Assembly (NCBI RefSeq): GCF_022429565.1 | Contig: NZ_CP092487.1 | Location: forward strand, 1,149,001 to 1,213,000 | Reading direction: 5' to 3' | From: Lutibacter sp. A64 | GTDB taxonomy: Bacteria > Bacteroidota > Bacteroidia > Flavobacteriales > Flavobacteriaceae | DNA: 64,000 nucleotides | Shown: piece by piece, positions 8,022 to 16,337 of the stretch | Position numbering within the stretch: position 1 is the stretch's first letter | Layout of the letters: each line of letters starts with the position of its first letter | Made by a program: the position numbers and the translations under genes | Notes under the pieces: generated by a model | What the model saw: the letters and a program-made list of their open reading frames with translations, nothing else | Database searches by the model: none | What the model was told of the DNA's origin: nothing

Positions 8022-9610
8022 TATTCTATTACAGAAAATTCTAATTTTAAAGGCTGTAATGCCTCTATTAGCATAGGTATTAAACTAGAACCTAAATCTA
8101 AATATATTTCAGAAAAATTACGTGTGCGCTCTTCTAAACTTTTATTAGGAAATAATTCATTTTGTAATATCTCGATTCTATTTACTACATCAGACAATTT
8201 TCTTTTTTGAGCTTTTAACAATCGTTTTTCTAAGGTGTCCAATCCGTTTAATTGTTTTTTCTCTTGCGCATTAACAGCACCAATAAAAGAAGTATCTGTT
8301 TGCTCTGCTAATTCTTTTAATGCTAAAAATTGCTCTTGTAAAAAATGCTTTTGTTGTGAAAAATCTATTGAAATATCGGAAATTTCTTTTACCTTTTTAT
8401 TTATTAAAACTTCTTGCTTATTAAAAATTTCTTTTAAAGTTACATTTAATTTACCCAACTTAATCAATTGTTTTTCAGTAATTAACAATGCTGAATTACG
8501 TAATAATAAAATTGGAAATGGTGTAGCAACTTTTGAAAAATAATCTTTCAACTGAAACCAATACGCTAGTTCGCCTCCTCCACCAATATAACATAAATTT
8601 GGTAAAATTGTTTCTTGATATAAGGGTCTCATAATTACGTTAGGACTAAAACGATCTGGAAAATTAGTTAGCTCTTTTAAAATATCTTGTTCAGAAAAAA
8701 CAATAGATGTATTATTAATTTTATAAACATTATCTTCAAAAATAATACGTTCTCTTAAATCATCTTTTAAATAAAAAAGGTTAATTTCTCTTGGGTTTAC
8801 CTGAATATTATAATTTTCGGCTAATTTTTCACTTGTTTTTGAAACTGCTTTAAAAGAAGTAGCATTTAATAATTCGTCTTTAACAATTGAAGAAAATTCA
8901 TGTTTAAGTTCAATAGCATCTCCATCAATAATAACCAAACCATATTCACCAAATAATTCATTTACTAAATAGCGAGTTGCATCTGTTAAATTGTGATGCT
9001 TTAAATATGCATTCTCAAATAATGATTTTATATAATTTTCATTAATAGAATTTCCTAATTGTTTGGAAAATACATTAAAAATATCTTCAAAACCTTTGGT
9101 ATTAAGTCTTCCAACAGCACCGCTACTTTCTCTATCCCAAACTACTTTTTTACCTTTAAAATTAAAATAATTAATTTCTTCAAAATCGTGATCTTCTGTT
9201 GCCATCCAATAAACTGGCACAAAATTATGTTGAGGAAATTGAGTTTTTAATTGCTTTGTTAAATTTATAGTAGATACAATTTTGTACAAAAAATACAAAG
9301 GCCCTGTAAAAATATTTAACTGATGCCCTGTTGTTATTGTAAATGTGTTATCCTTTTCTAATAATTTAATATTATTTAACGTTAAATCATTTATATCTAA
9401 CTTATTGTATTGTTTAAAAAGTGATTCGGCTAAAATTGCTCTAGATTTAGATTTAAATGAAGCTTGCTTAAGCGCTATCTGATTTTTAAATCCCTCTAAA
9501 TTAGGGAAGTTACCATAAAATTGAGTTAGTTTAGAATTTTTATCTAAATAATCTCCTATTAAACTTGAAAAATATCCGGTTTCTTGAAATGGAATATGAT
9601 GTACTTTCAT
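8018..9610 (-). CDS. bshC: bacillithiol biosynthesis cysteine-adding enzyme BshC
   Basis: 530-residue cytoplasmic enzyme for the last step of bacillithiol synthesis, in which cysteine is joined to glucosaminyl-malate. Recognised from family features: the HxxH-like TGHQLNIFTGPLYFLYKI segment near residues 92-110, VYWMATEDHDFEEIN near 133-147, RPLYQETILPNLCYIGGGGE near 325-345, and a C-terminal coiled coil (about 390-500). Length fits BshC (about 530-540). bshA and bshB are not in this window. It is a single-gene unit that converges with a short unknown gene. Confidence 0.93.
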   Translation of the reverse strand: MKVHHIPFQETGYFSSLIGDYLDKNSKLTQFYGNFPNLEGFKNQIALKQASFKSKSRAILAESLFKQYNKLDINDLTLNNIKLLEKDNTFTITTGHQLNIFTGPLYFLYKIVSTINLTKQLKTQFPQHNFVPVYWMATEDHDFEEINYFNFKGKKVVWDRESSGAVGRLNTKGFEDIFNVFSKQLGNSINENYIKSLFENAYLKHHNLTDATRYLVNELFGEYGLVIIDGDAIELKHEFSSIVKDELLNATSFKAVSKTSEKLAENYNIQVNPREINLFYLKDDLRERIIFEDNVYKINNTSIVFSEQDILKELTNFPDRFSPNVIMRPLYQETILPNLCYIGGGGELAYWFQLKDYFSKVATPFPILLLRNSALLITEKQLIKLGKLNVTLKEIFNKQEVLINKKVKEISDISIDFSQQKHFLQEQFLALKELAEQTDTSFIGAVNAQEKKQLNGLDTLEKRLLKAQKRKLSDVVNRIEILQNELFPNKSLEERTRNFSEIYLDLGSSLIPMLIEALQPLKLEFSVIEY

Positions 9611-9785
9611 TAAATCTTAATATCTACTTTTAAAATAAGGTGTGTATTTTCTTACTATAATTTAATCTAAAATTTCATTTTAGAAACTTCAGCTTTCACA
9701 AAAATTTTTATAAAAATACACAATTAATATAGTTTGTCGTTAGTACTTTAAATATCTAACATTTTTTTAACTTATTTTAAAAAAG

Positions 9786-9829
9786 AAAAACTGTCTGAAA
9801 AACTTATAAACCTTTCAAACAGTTTTTTT
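9786..9829 (-). terminator. hairpin terminator after the two-gene secreted protein unit
   Basis: AAAAACTGTcTGAAA (9786-9800) pairs with TTTCAaACAGTTTTT (9813-9827), giving a 12-base loop. On the minus strand the stem is followed by a T-rich stretch, 22 bases past the stop of the gene ending at 9851. Confidence 0.7.
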
Positions 9830-9850
9830 AAAAGTTATGTTATCCCTAAA

Positions 9851-10498
9851 TTACTCAGTTTTATCTATTCTTTGTACTGTTTTTAATAGCTCAATTGAAA
9901 TAGGATCATATTTTTCTATACTATACACAACAGCATCTTTATTTTTAGATGTTATTGTATTTTTATCAACTTTTTTACCATCTTTATCTCGTGCAATAAC
10001 CTCTAAATATCCAAATCTTATTTGTGTATCCATAGCCAATTGTAAATCGTCTAAATCAGCAACTCTTTGCATCTCCTCCCTAAACATCTCTTTTTCAGTG
10101 TCATAAAAATTTTTCTGAAATTCTTTATTTTCCATTGAAAGTAATCTTTTATAAAATTCTTCTTTATCTTCTAAATTATGTTCTTTTATTGTCTCGATAA
10201 ATAAATTCAACTTTTCTAACCGATACTTTTTATCATTTTCATAATTTTCATTAAAATGGGGAAGTGCTTTTTCAATATTAGACATAATTTCAGAATGATT
10301 CAACCCGTCTAAATTAATATTCTCAGCTTCAACTTTAAAATATGTTGTGTTTTTTATACCACTTTTTAAAAGTTCATTTTTTAAATAATCAATATAGTAT
10401 TGATCTGTTTTTTTTAATGTTAAATTTTCATTTTTATCTGACTCACAAGATGCTAAAACAAGGAGTAACCCACCCAATAATAGTGTTATATTTTTCAT
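9851..10498 (-). CDS. putative lipoprotein of unknown function
   Basis: 215 residues with a lipoprotein signal peptide (LLLVLASC, Cys about 18). The mature part is highly charged and mostly helical (EDKEEFYKRLLSMENKEF, DTEKEMFREEMQRV). No known domain is recognised. It starts 10 bases after the stop of the preceding minus-strand gene (10508-10990), so the two form a unit of surface or periplasmic proteins that ends at the hairpin near 9800. Confidence 0.65.
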   Translation of the reverse strand: MKNITLLLGGLLLVLASCESDKNENLTLKKTDQYYIDYLKNELLKSGIKNTTYFKVEAENINLDGLNHSEIMSNIEKALPHFNENYENDKKYRLEKLNLFIETIKEHNLEDKEEFYKRLLSMENKEFQKNFYDTEKEMFREEMQRVADLDDLQLAMDTQIRFGYLEVIARDKDGKKVDKNTITSKNKDAVVYSIEKYDPISIELLKTVQRIDKTE

Positions 10499-10507
10499 GA
10501 TTTATAT

Positions 10508-10990
10508 TTAAATGTTTATTCCATTTCCTTTATAATAATATTTTGTTCCAGAGGCAATTCCTGTTCCATTAGTCAAAAAGAATTTAATTACTGGAGTCCC
10601 ATAAATAATCGTTTGTTTTTTAATTTCAAGCCAATACTTTGCACTATATTCAGCCTTACTTGCCCAATCAGGAGTTTTACTATGTAATGGATTTGTACAG
10701 GGTTTATTATTACTAATTGGACAAACATATATTACCTTAGGACTATCTGTCATTGTTAAAACCTTTCTTTTCTCATTATATGTATAATCAGTCCCCATCA
10801 TTGTTACACCTTCTCTATAGGTATAGTCATAAATAGTGGCATATGGACCAAAGTACATAACATTACAATTTATTCTAAATTCCCCAACCCATGGGTTAAA
10901 ATTAAAATCTGCAAATACATTACCTATTGCATAACCATCATAAGGCGTAGGATTATAAGTTTGACAAAAAATAGAATTACTAAAAAACAC
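10508..10990 (-). CDS. small secreted protein with a damaged or atypical start
   Basis: 160 residues from a GTG start. It is rich in Tyr, Asn and Gly, with a possible two-Cys segment (VCPISNNKPCTNP), and matches no family I know. The first residues (FFSNSIFCQ) look like the end of a signal peptide. In-frame codons upstream of the GTG read RFFFLFLLV, a typical signal-peptide core, but an in-frame TAA precedes them and no ATG, GTG or TTG is available. Upstream of a run of eight T there is an alternative frame (IKG...) without an ATG. Either the GTG gives a very short signal or a single-base change has broken the start. It is followed at 10 bases by a lipoprotein gene. Confidence 0.6.
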   Translation of the reverse strand: MFFSNSIFCQTYNPTPYDGYAIGNVFADFNFNPWVGEFRINCNVMYFGPYATIYDYTYREGVTMMGTDYTYNEKRKVLTMTDSPKVIYVCPISNNKPCTNPLHSKTPDWASKAEYSAKYWLEIKKQTIIYGTPVIKFFLTNGTGIASGTKYYYKGNGINI

Positions 10991-11140
10991 TAATAAGAAT
11001 AAGAAAAAAAACCTTTAATTGATTGTTTTTAACTAATTAATGTGTGTGTGTTCGTAAGATATTTATTTTAATTCACATAAAATTACAAAAAAAAAAATTA
11101 TATAAAAAAATCATTTATTTTAGCAAAATATAATAATATA

Positions 11141-11833
11141 ATGTGGTTTAAAATAACATCTTATTTTTTATTCTTATTAAAATCTACAAACAAACATGGG
11201 GTCCATTCCCCTTATGTGTACAATTTAGTAACTAATTGTTTTAACATAAAAACAGCAACTTCAAAAAAACAAAAACTGGTTACTATTATAAATTATTTCA
11301 AAAAAAACAATTCTGAAATTACAGATATTTCAAAAAAACAAGCTCTTTTATTAATACGTATTGTAAGCTATTTTAAACCTAAATCCATTCTAGAATTGGA
11401 AACTTCTTTTGGGTTTAATACTGTGTTATTAAGTATTGGAAACCCAAAAGCAGCTATTACAACTATAAAAAACAGCAATACTTCTCTTAAAAAGATTGAA
11501 GCTCTTTTTTATAACTTCAAACTTTCAAATATTACATTATTAAATGACTGTTTAAAAAATGTACTAATTAATAATTCACAATTCGATTTAGTTTTATTTG
11601 ACAAAAATCATCAAAAAACAATACTGCTAAACAATTTTAATGAATGTTTGGCTGCTTCACATAATGATTCAGTTTTTATTTTTAAGGCAATTAATTCTTC
11701 AAAAGGAATGCAAAAAGCTTGGGAAGAAATAAAAAACAACCCAAAAGTTACTATTACAATAAATACTTATTTTTATGGTATTGTTTTTTTTAGAACTGAA
11801 CAAGCAAAACAACATTTTACCATACGTGTTTAA
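11141..11833 (+). CDS. class I SAM-methyltransferase-like protein
   Basis: 230 residues. The N-terminus has the HGVHSPYVYNLVTNCF segment seen in a Bacteroidota methyltransferase-like family. A Rossmann-type region follows at about 80-160 (PKSILELETSFGFNTVLL, then ITLLNDCL and FDLVLFDKNH). In usual motif I the sequence would be E-x-G-x-x-x-G. Here the first glycine is replaced by glutamate (LELETSFG), which may weaken cofactor binding. No substrate can be named. The preceding gene is divergent, and the next gene (cobalamin adenosyltransferase) has its own promoter. Confidence 0.7.
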   Translation: MWFKITSYFLFLLKSTNKHGVHSPYVYNLVTNCFNIKTATSKKQKLVTIINYFKKNNSEITDISKKQALLLIRIVSYFKPKSILELETSFGFNTVLLSIGNPKAAITTIKNSNTSLKKIEALFYNFKLSNITLLNDCLKNVLINNSQFDLVLFDKNHQKTILLNNFNECLAASHNDSVFIFKAINSSKGMQKAWEEIKNNPKVTITINTYFYGIVFFRTEQAKQHFTIRV

Positions 11834-11902
11834 ATTTAATTTTATATAAAATTAAAACCATAGTTAATAGATAACTCAATACCAACTCACAACTAATATT
11901 TG

Positions 11903-11910
11903 TACATTTG
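11903..11910 (+). promoter_or_regulatory. -7 promoter element of the cobalamin adenosyltransferase gene
   Basis: TACATTTG, a match to TAnnTTTG, is followed by CAATC and lies 25 bases before the ATG at 11936. Confidence 0.5.
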
Positions 11911-11935
11911 CAATCATTTAATTTAATGCAGCATT

Positions 11936-12508
11936 ATGAAAATATATACCAAAACTGGAGATAAAGGAAAAACATCGTTATTTGGTGGAACTAGAGTTCC
12001 TAAATACGATTTACGTATTGAGGCTTATGGAACTGTTGATGAATTAAACTCTTACATTGGATTAATTCGCGATCAAAAAATTGATGATTATACTTCTCAT
12101 GTACTGATAAAAATTCAGAATGAATTATTTACTCTTGGCGCAATGTTGGCAACACCTGCAGAGAAAAAGATTTTAAAAAATGGAAAAGAACGTCTTAATA
12201 TTAATAAAATTGATGTTAAATCTGTAGAGTTGTTAGAAATTGAAATTGACAATATGAACGGAACAATACCTCCAATGACAAATTTCGTTTTGCCAGGCGG
12301 ACATACAACCGTGTCATTTTGTCATATATCTCGCTGTATTTGTAGAAGAGCCGAGCGAATAGCCACACAATTAAGTGACGAAACTAGCATAGATGAACTA
12401 ATAATAGTGTATTTAAATAGACTTTCTGACTATCTTTTTGTACTGGCACGAAAATTGACTATTGATAACAAAGCTCAAGAAATTCCTTGGATTCCTGAGA
12501 AATTATAA
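11936..12508 (+). CDS. cob(I)yrinic acid a,c-diamide adenosyltransferase, PduO type
   Basis: 190-residue enzyme that transfers the adenosyl group of ATP to cob(I)alamin, making coenzyme B12 for adenosylcobalamin enzymes. The ATP-binding N-terminus reads YTKTGDKGKTSLFGGTRVPK (residues 4-23). The helical core carries SRCICRRAERIA near 132-143 and LNRLSDYLFVLAR near 162-174, both typical of the PduO/MMAB family. Length is normal. No cobalamin-dependent enzyme is adjacent, so its client enzyme is elsewhere in the genome. Confidence 0.95.
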   Translation: MKIYTKTGDKGKTSLFGGTRVPKYDLRIEAYGTVDELNSYIGLIRDQKIDDYTSHVLIKIQNELFTLGAMLATPAEKKILKNGKERLNINKIDVKSVELLEIEIDNMNGTIPPMTNFVLPGGHTTVSFCHISRCICRRAERIATQLSDETSIDELIIVYLNRLSDYLFVLARKLTIDNKAQEIPWIPEKL

Positions 12509-12546
12509 TAAGTTCTTTTTATTAATGAAAAAAATTAAGAAATAAC

Positions 12547-12576
12547 TTGTTTCTTTGAGTAAAAAAATTACATTTG
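12547..12576 (+). promoter_or_regulatory. full -33/-7 promoter of the DUF2795 gene
   Basis: TTG at 12547-12549 and TACATTTG at 12569-12576 are separated by 19 bases, a match to the Bacteroidota consensus TTG-N19-TAnnTTTG. The start codon follows 25 bases later. It is the most complete promoter I saw in the window. Confidence 0.6.
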
Positions 12577-12601
12577 CAAAAATATTTAATACAAAAAAGT
12601 T

Positions 12602-12823
12602 ATGTATTGGACACTAGAATTAGCATCATATTTATCAGATGCACCATGGCCTGCTACAAAAGATGAGTTGATTGATTATGCAATTAGAACAGGAGCACCT
12701 TTAGAGGTTGTTGAAAATCTTCAAGAAATTGAAGATGCTGATGAAAATTTTGAATCTATTCTTGAAATTTGGCCAGATTATCCTTCCGAAGATGATTATC
12801 TCTGGAATGAAGATGAATATTAA
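12602..12823 (+). CDS. DUF2795 domain small acidic protein
   Basis: 73 residues, very acidic at the C-terminus (DYPSEDDYLWNEDEY). The N-terminal half (SYLSDAPWPATKDELIDYA, then GAPLEVVENLQEI) matches the DUF2795 fold, a short helical domain of unknown role. It has its own promoter and a strong terminator, so it is an independent highly ordered unit just upstream of secA. Because of this isolation it may be strongly expressed, which is inference. Confidence 0.85.
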   Translation: MYWTLELASYLSDAPWPATKDELIDYAIRTGAPLEVVENLQEIEDADENFESILEIWPDYPSEDDYLWNEDEY

Positions 12824-12839
12824 AAATATTAAAATTCAA

Positions 12840-12866
12840 AAAAAGTCTCGGTTGAGGCTTTTTTTT
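12840..12866 (+). terminator. terminator of the DUF2795 gene
   Basis: AAAAAGTCTC (12840-12849) pairs with GAGGCTTTTT after a four-base GGTT loop, allowing one G-U pair. The stem is followed by eight T. Confidence 0.85.
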
Positions 12867-12995
12867 GTTTTTAAACCATAATTTAAACATAATTTTAAGC
12901 TTTTTAAAATATAAATATTTTAAATTCGCTTACTAAATAATAATAAAATAATACCTTATTTACAAGGTTAATAAATATAAATTCATACACAAAAC

Positions 12996-15900
12996 ATGAG
13001 TATTATAAATTCCGTACTAAAAATATTTGTTGGAGATAAGAAAAAAAGCGATTTAAAATTACTACAACCTATTGTAAAAAAAGTTGCCGCTTTTGAGAGT
13101 GAAATGTCAAATCTAACAAACGACGAATTAAGAGCAAAAACAGCTTATTTTAAAGACATTATAGCTAAAGCAACTAACGAATATACTTCAAAAATTGAAG
13201 AGTTAAAAAAAGAAGCTCACGATGCAAATGTTGATAGAAAAGAAGAAATATATACAGAAATTGATCAACTAGAAGAAAGCTCGTACGAAGCTTTAGAAAA
13301 AACACTAAAAGAAATTACTGCCGAAGCATTTGCCGTTGTTAAAGAAACTGCAAAACGCTTTAAAGAAAACAAAACTATTACAGTTACTGCAACTCCATTC
13401 GACAGAGAACTTTCTGCAACAAGAGACAATATTACACTTGAAGACGACCAAGCATTTTGGTCAAATACCTGGGATGCACAAGGTAAACAAGTAACTTGGG
13501 ATATGGTACATTACGATGTACAGCTTATAGGTGGTGCCGTTTTACATCAAGGTAAAATTGCTGAAATGATGACTGGTGAAGGTAAAACACTCGTATCTAC
13601 ATTACCCGTTTATTTAAATGCATTATCTGGAAAAGGTGTTCATGTAGTAACCGTAAACGACTATTTGGCAAAACGTGATGCCGCTTGGATGGGGCCTATT
13701 TTTGAATTTCATGGTTTAAGTGTAGATTGTATCGATCATCATCAACCAAATTCAGATGCACGTAGAAAAGCCTATAATTCTGATATTACTTATGGTACTA
13801 ATAACGAATTTGGTTTCGATTATTTACGTGATAACATGGCACACTCACCGAGCGAACTAGTACAACGCCCACACAATTTTGCCATTGTAGATGAGGTCGA
13901 TTCTGTATTAATTGATGACGCTCGTACTCCTTTAATTATATCTGGAGCCACTGCAAATGCCGATAGACACGAATTTAACGAATTAAAACCAAGTGTAGAT
14001 AAAATTGTATCCATTCAAAAAAATTATCTAACTGGAGTTTTAGCAGAAGTAAAAAAATTAATTGCTGAAGGAAACACAAAAGATGGTGGATTTTTACTAT
14101 TACGTGTATTTAGAGGTTTACCTAAAAGTAAAGCTCTTATTAAGTTTTTAAGTCAAGAAGGTATTAAACAACTCTTGCAAAAAACTGAAAACCATTATAT
14201 GCAAGACAACAATCGTGAAATGCCAAAAATTGACGAGGAATTGTATTTTGTAATTGATGAAAAAAATAATTCAATAGAACTAACAGATAAAGGAATCTCT
14301 TATTTATCTGGAGATGATGGAGATGAAAGTTTCTTTATTTTACCTGATTTAAGTACAGAACTTGGCGCCATAGATAACAGCGACCTATCTACTGAAGAAA
14401 TTACTGCTAAAAAAGAAGAATTATACAGAGATTTTAGCATTAAAAGTGAGCGAATTCATACAATGAATCAATTATTAAAAGCATATACCCTATTCGAAAA
14501 AGATGTGGAATATGTAATAATGGATGATAAAATTAAAATTGTAGATGAACAAACCGGTCGTATTATGGATGGCCGTCGTTATTCAGACGGATTACACCAA
14601 GCTATTGAAGCTAAAGAAAATGTAAAAATTGAAGCTGCAACACAAACATATGCTACTGTAACGCTTCAAAATTACTTTAGAATGTACCGCAAATTAAGTG
14701 GTATGACAGGTACTGCAATTACAGAAGCTGGTGAATTTTGGGACATTTATAAATTAGATGTTGTTGAAGTACCAACAAATGTACCTTTAGTTAGAGATGA
14801 TAAAGAAGATTTAATTTTTAAAACAAAAAGAGAAAAATACAATGCTGTTATTAATGAAATTGAAAAATTAGTTAATAATGGACAACCAGTTTTAGTTGGT
14901 ACAACCTCGGTTGAAATTTCTGAATTATTAGGAAGAATGCTTTCTATTAGAAAAATTAAACACAATGTATTAAATGCAAAACTACACAAAAAAGAAGCAG
15001 ATATTGTTGCTGAAGCTGGTAACCCAGGAGTTGTAACTATTGCAACAAATATGGCTGGACGTGGTACAGATATTAAGTTATCTGAAGCTGTAAAAAAAGC
15101 CGGTGGTTTAGCTATTATTGGTACAGAACGTCACGATTCTAGACGTGTAGACCGTCAGTTACGTGGACGTGCTGGTCGTCAAGGAGATCCAGGTTCTTCT
15201 CAATTTTACGTATCTTTAGAAGATAACTTAATGCGTTTGTTCGGTTCTGAACGAATTGCAAAAATGATGGATAGAATGGGACTTCAAGAAGGTGAAGTCA
15301 TTCAACATTCTATGATTACTAAATCTATTGAACGTGCACAACGCAAAGTAGAAGAAAACAACTTTGGTGTTCGTAAAAGATTATTAGAATATGATGATGT
15401 TATGAACTCACAACGTGAAGTTATATACAAACGTCGTCGTCACGCTCTTTACGGAGAACGTTTACAAGTAGATATTGTAAATATGGTTTATGATACCTGT
15501 AACGCTATTGTTAGAGAAAGTAAACTAGCAAACGATTATCAAAATTTTGAATTTGAATTAATTCGTTTCTCTTCTACATCCTCTCCTTTTACCGAAGAAG
15601 AATTTAAAAAACTATCTGAACAAGAATTAACAGATCAACTTTTTGACATAGTTTATAAACATTATAGAGAAAAATTAGAAAGAAGTGCAAAAGCAGCTTA
15701 TCCGGTTATTAAAGATGTTTATGAAAATCAAGGAGATAAATACGAGCGTATTGTTGTGCCTTTTACTGATGGAACTAAAGAATTAAAAGTTGTTACTAAT
15801 TTAAAAGAAGCCTATGAAAGTGAAGGAAAAGGCTTAGTAACAGACTTTGAAAAGAATATTACTTTAGCCATTATTGACGATACTTGGAAAGATCACTTAC

Positions 15901-16337
15901 GTCAAATGGATGAACTAAAGCAATCGGTTCAAAATGCAACATACGAACAAAAAGATCCATTATTAATTTATAAATTTGAATCTTTTGAGTTGTTTAATGA
16001 AATGCTTGACAAAATAAATAAAGAAGTTCTTTCTTTCTTATTTAAAGGTGAATTACCATCTCAAGATGCAAATCAGGTTTCTCAAGCAAGAGAACAAAAA
16101 AGAGAAAAAGTGCAATTAAGCAAAGAAGATTATAAAAATACTTCTGAGCAAACACAAACAAATCAAACGCAACAACCACAAGTAGTTGAAACTATTGTAC
16201 GTACTGAACGTAAAATTGGTAGAAACGAAAAAGTGACAATTAAAAATGTAATGAGCGGCGAAAATAAATCAGTGAAATACAAACAAGCCATTCCTCTAAT
16301 TCAAAAAGGAGAATGGGTATTAGTTGATGAAGCTTAA
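12996..16337 (+). CDS. secA: preprotein translocase ATPase SecA
   Basis: 1113-residue motor that drives unfolded preproteins through SecYEG. Walker A (TGEGKT) is near residues 192-197 and the DEVDS box near 299. [14 protein letters not shown] near 160-174 is an insertion typical of Bacteroidota SecA before YDVQLIGG. The helicase motif [13 protein letters not shown] and the arginine-finger region [19 protein letters not shown] are intact. The protein is longer than the E. coli form (901) through insertions in the first nucleotide-binding and preprotein cross-linking domains. The C-terminus lacks the zinc-binding CxCx8CH tail, and ends [10 protein letters not shown]. Its stop codon abuts the stop of a convergent helicase gene. 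Confidence 0.98.
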   Translation: MSIINSVLKIFVGDKKKSDLKLLQPIVKKVAAFESEMSNLTNDELRAKTAYFKDIIAKATNEYTSKIEELKKEAHDANVDRKEEIYTEIDQLEESSYEALEKTLKEITAEAFAVVKETAKRFKENKTITVTATPFDRELSATRDNITLEDDQAFWSNTWDAQGKQVTWDMVHYDVQLIGGAVLHQGKIAEMMTGEGKTLVSTLPVYLNALSGKGVHVVTVNDYLAKRDAAWMGPIFEFHGLSVDCIDHHQPNSDARRKAYNSDITYGTNNEFGFDYLRDNMAHSPSELVQRPHNFAIVDEVDSVLIDDARTPLIISGATANADRHEFNELKPSVDKIVSIQKNYLTGVLAEVKKLIAEGNTKDGGFLLLRVFRGLPKSKALIKFLSQEGIKQLLQKTENHYMQDNNREMPKIDEELYFVIDEKNNSIELTDKGISYLSGDDGDESFFILPDLSTELGAIDNSDLSTEEITAKKEELYRDFSIKSERIHTMNQLLKAYTLFEKDVEYVIMDDKIKIVDEQTGRIMDGRRYSDGLHQAIEAKENVKIEAATQTYATVTLQNYFRMYRKLSGMTGTAITEAGEFWDIYKLDVVEVPTNVPLVRDDKEDLIFKTKREKYNAVINEIEKLVNNGQPVLVGTTSVEISELLGRMLSIRKIKHNVLNAKLHKKEADIVAEAGNPGVVTIATNMAGRGTDIKLSEAVKKAGGLAIIGTERHDSRRVDRQLRGRAGRQGDPGSSQFYVSLEDNLMRLFGSERIAKMMDRMGLQEGEVIQHSMITKSIERAQRKVEENNFGVRKRLLEYDDVMNSQREVIYKRRRHALYGERLQVDIVNMVYDTCNAIVRESKLANDYQNFEFELIRFSSTSSPFTEEEFKKLSEQELTDQLFDIVYKHYREKLERSAKAAYPVIKDVYENQGDKYERIVVPFTDGTKELKVVTNLKEAYESEGKGLVTDFEKNITLAIIDDTWKDHLRQMDELKQSVQNATYEQKDPLLIYKFESFELFNEMLDKINKEVLSFLFKGELPSQDANQVSQAREQKREKVQLSKEDYKNTSEQTQTNQTQQPQVVETIVRTERKIGRNEKVTIKNVMSGENKSVKYKQAIPLIQKGEWVLVDEA

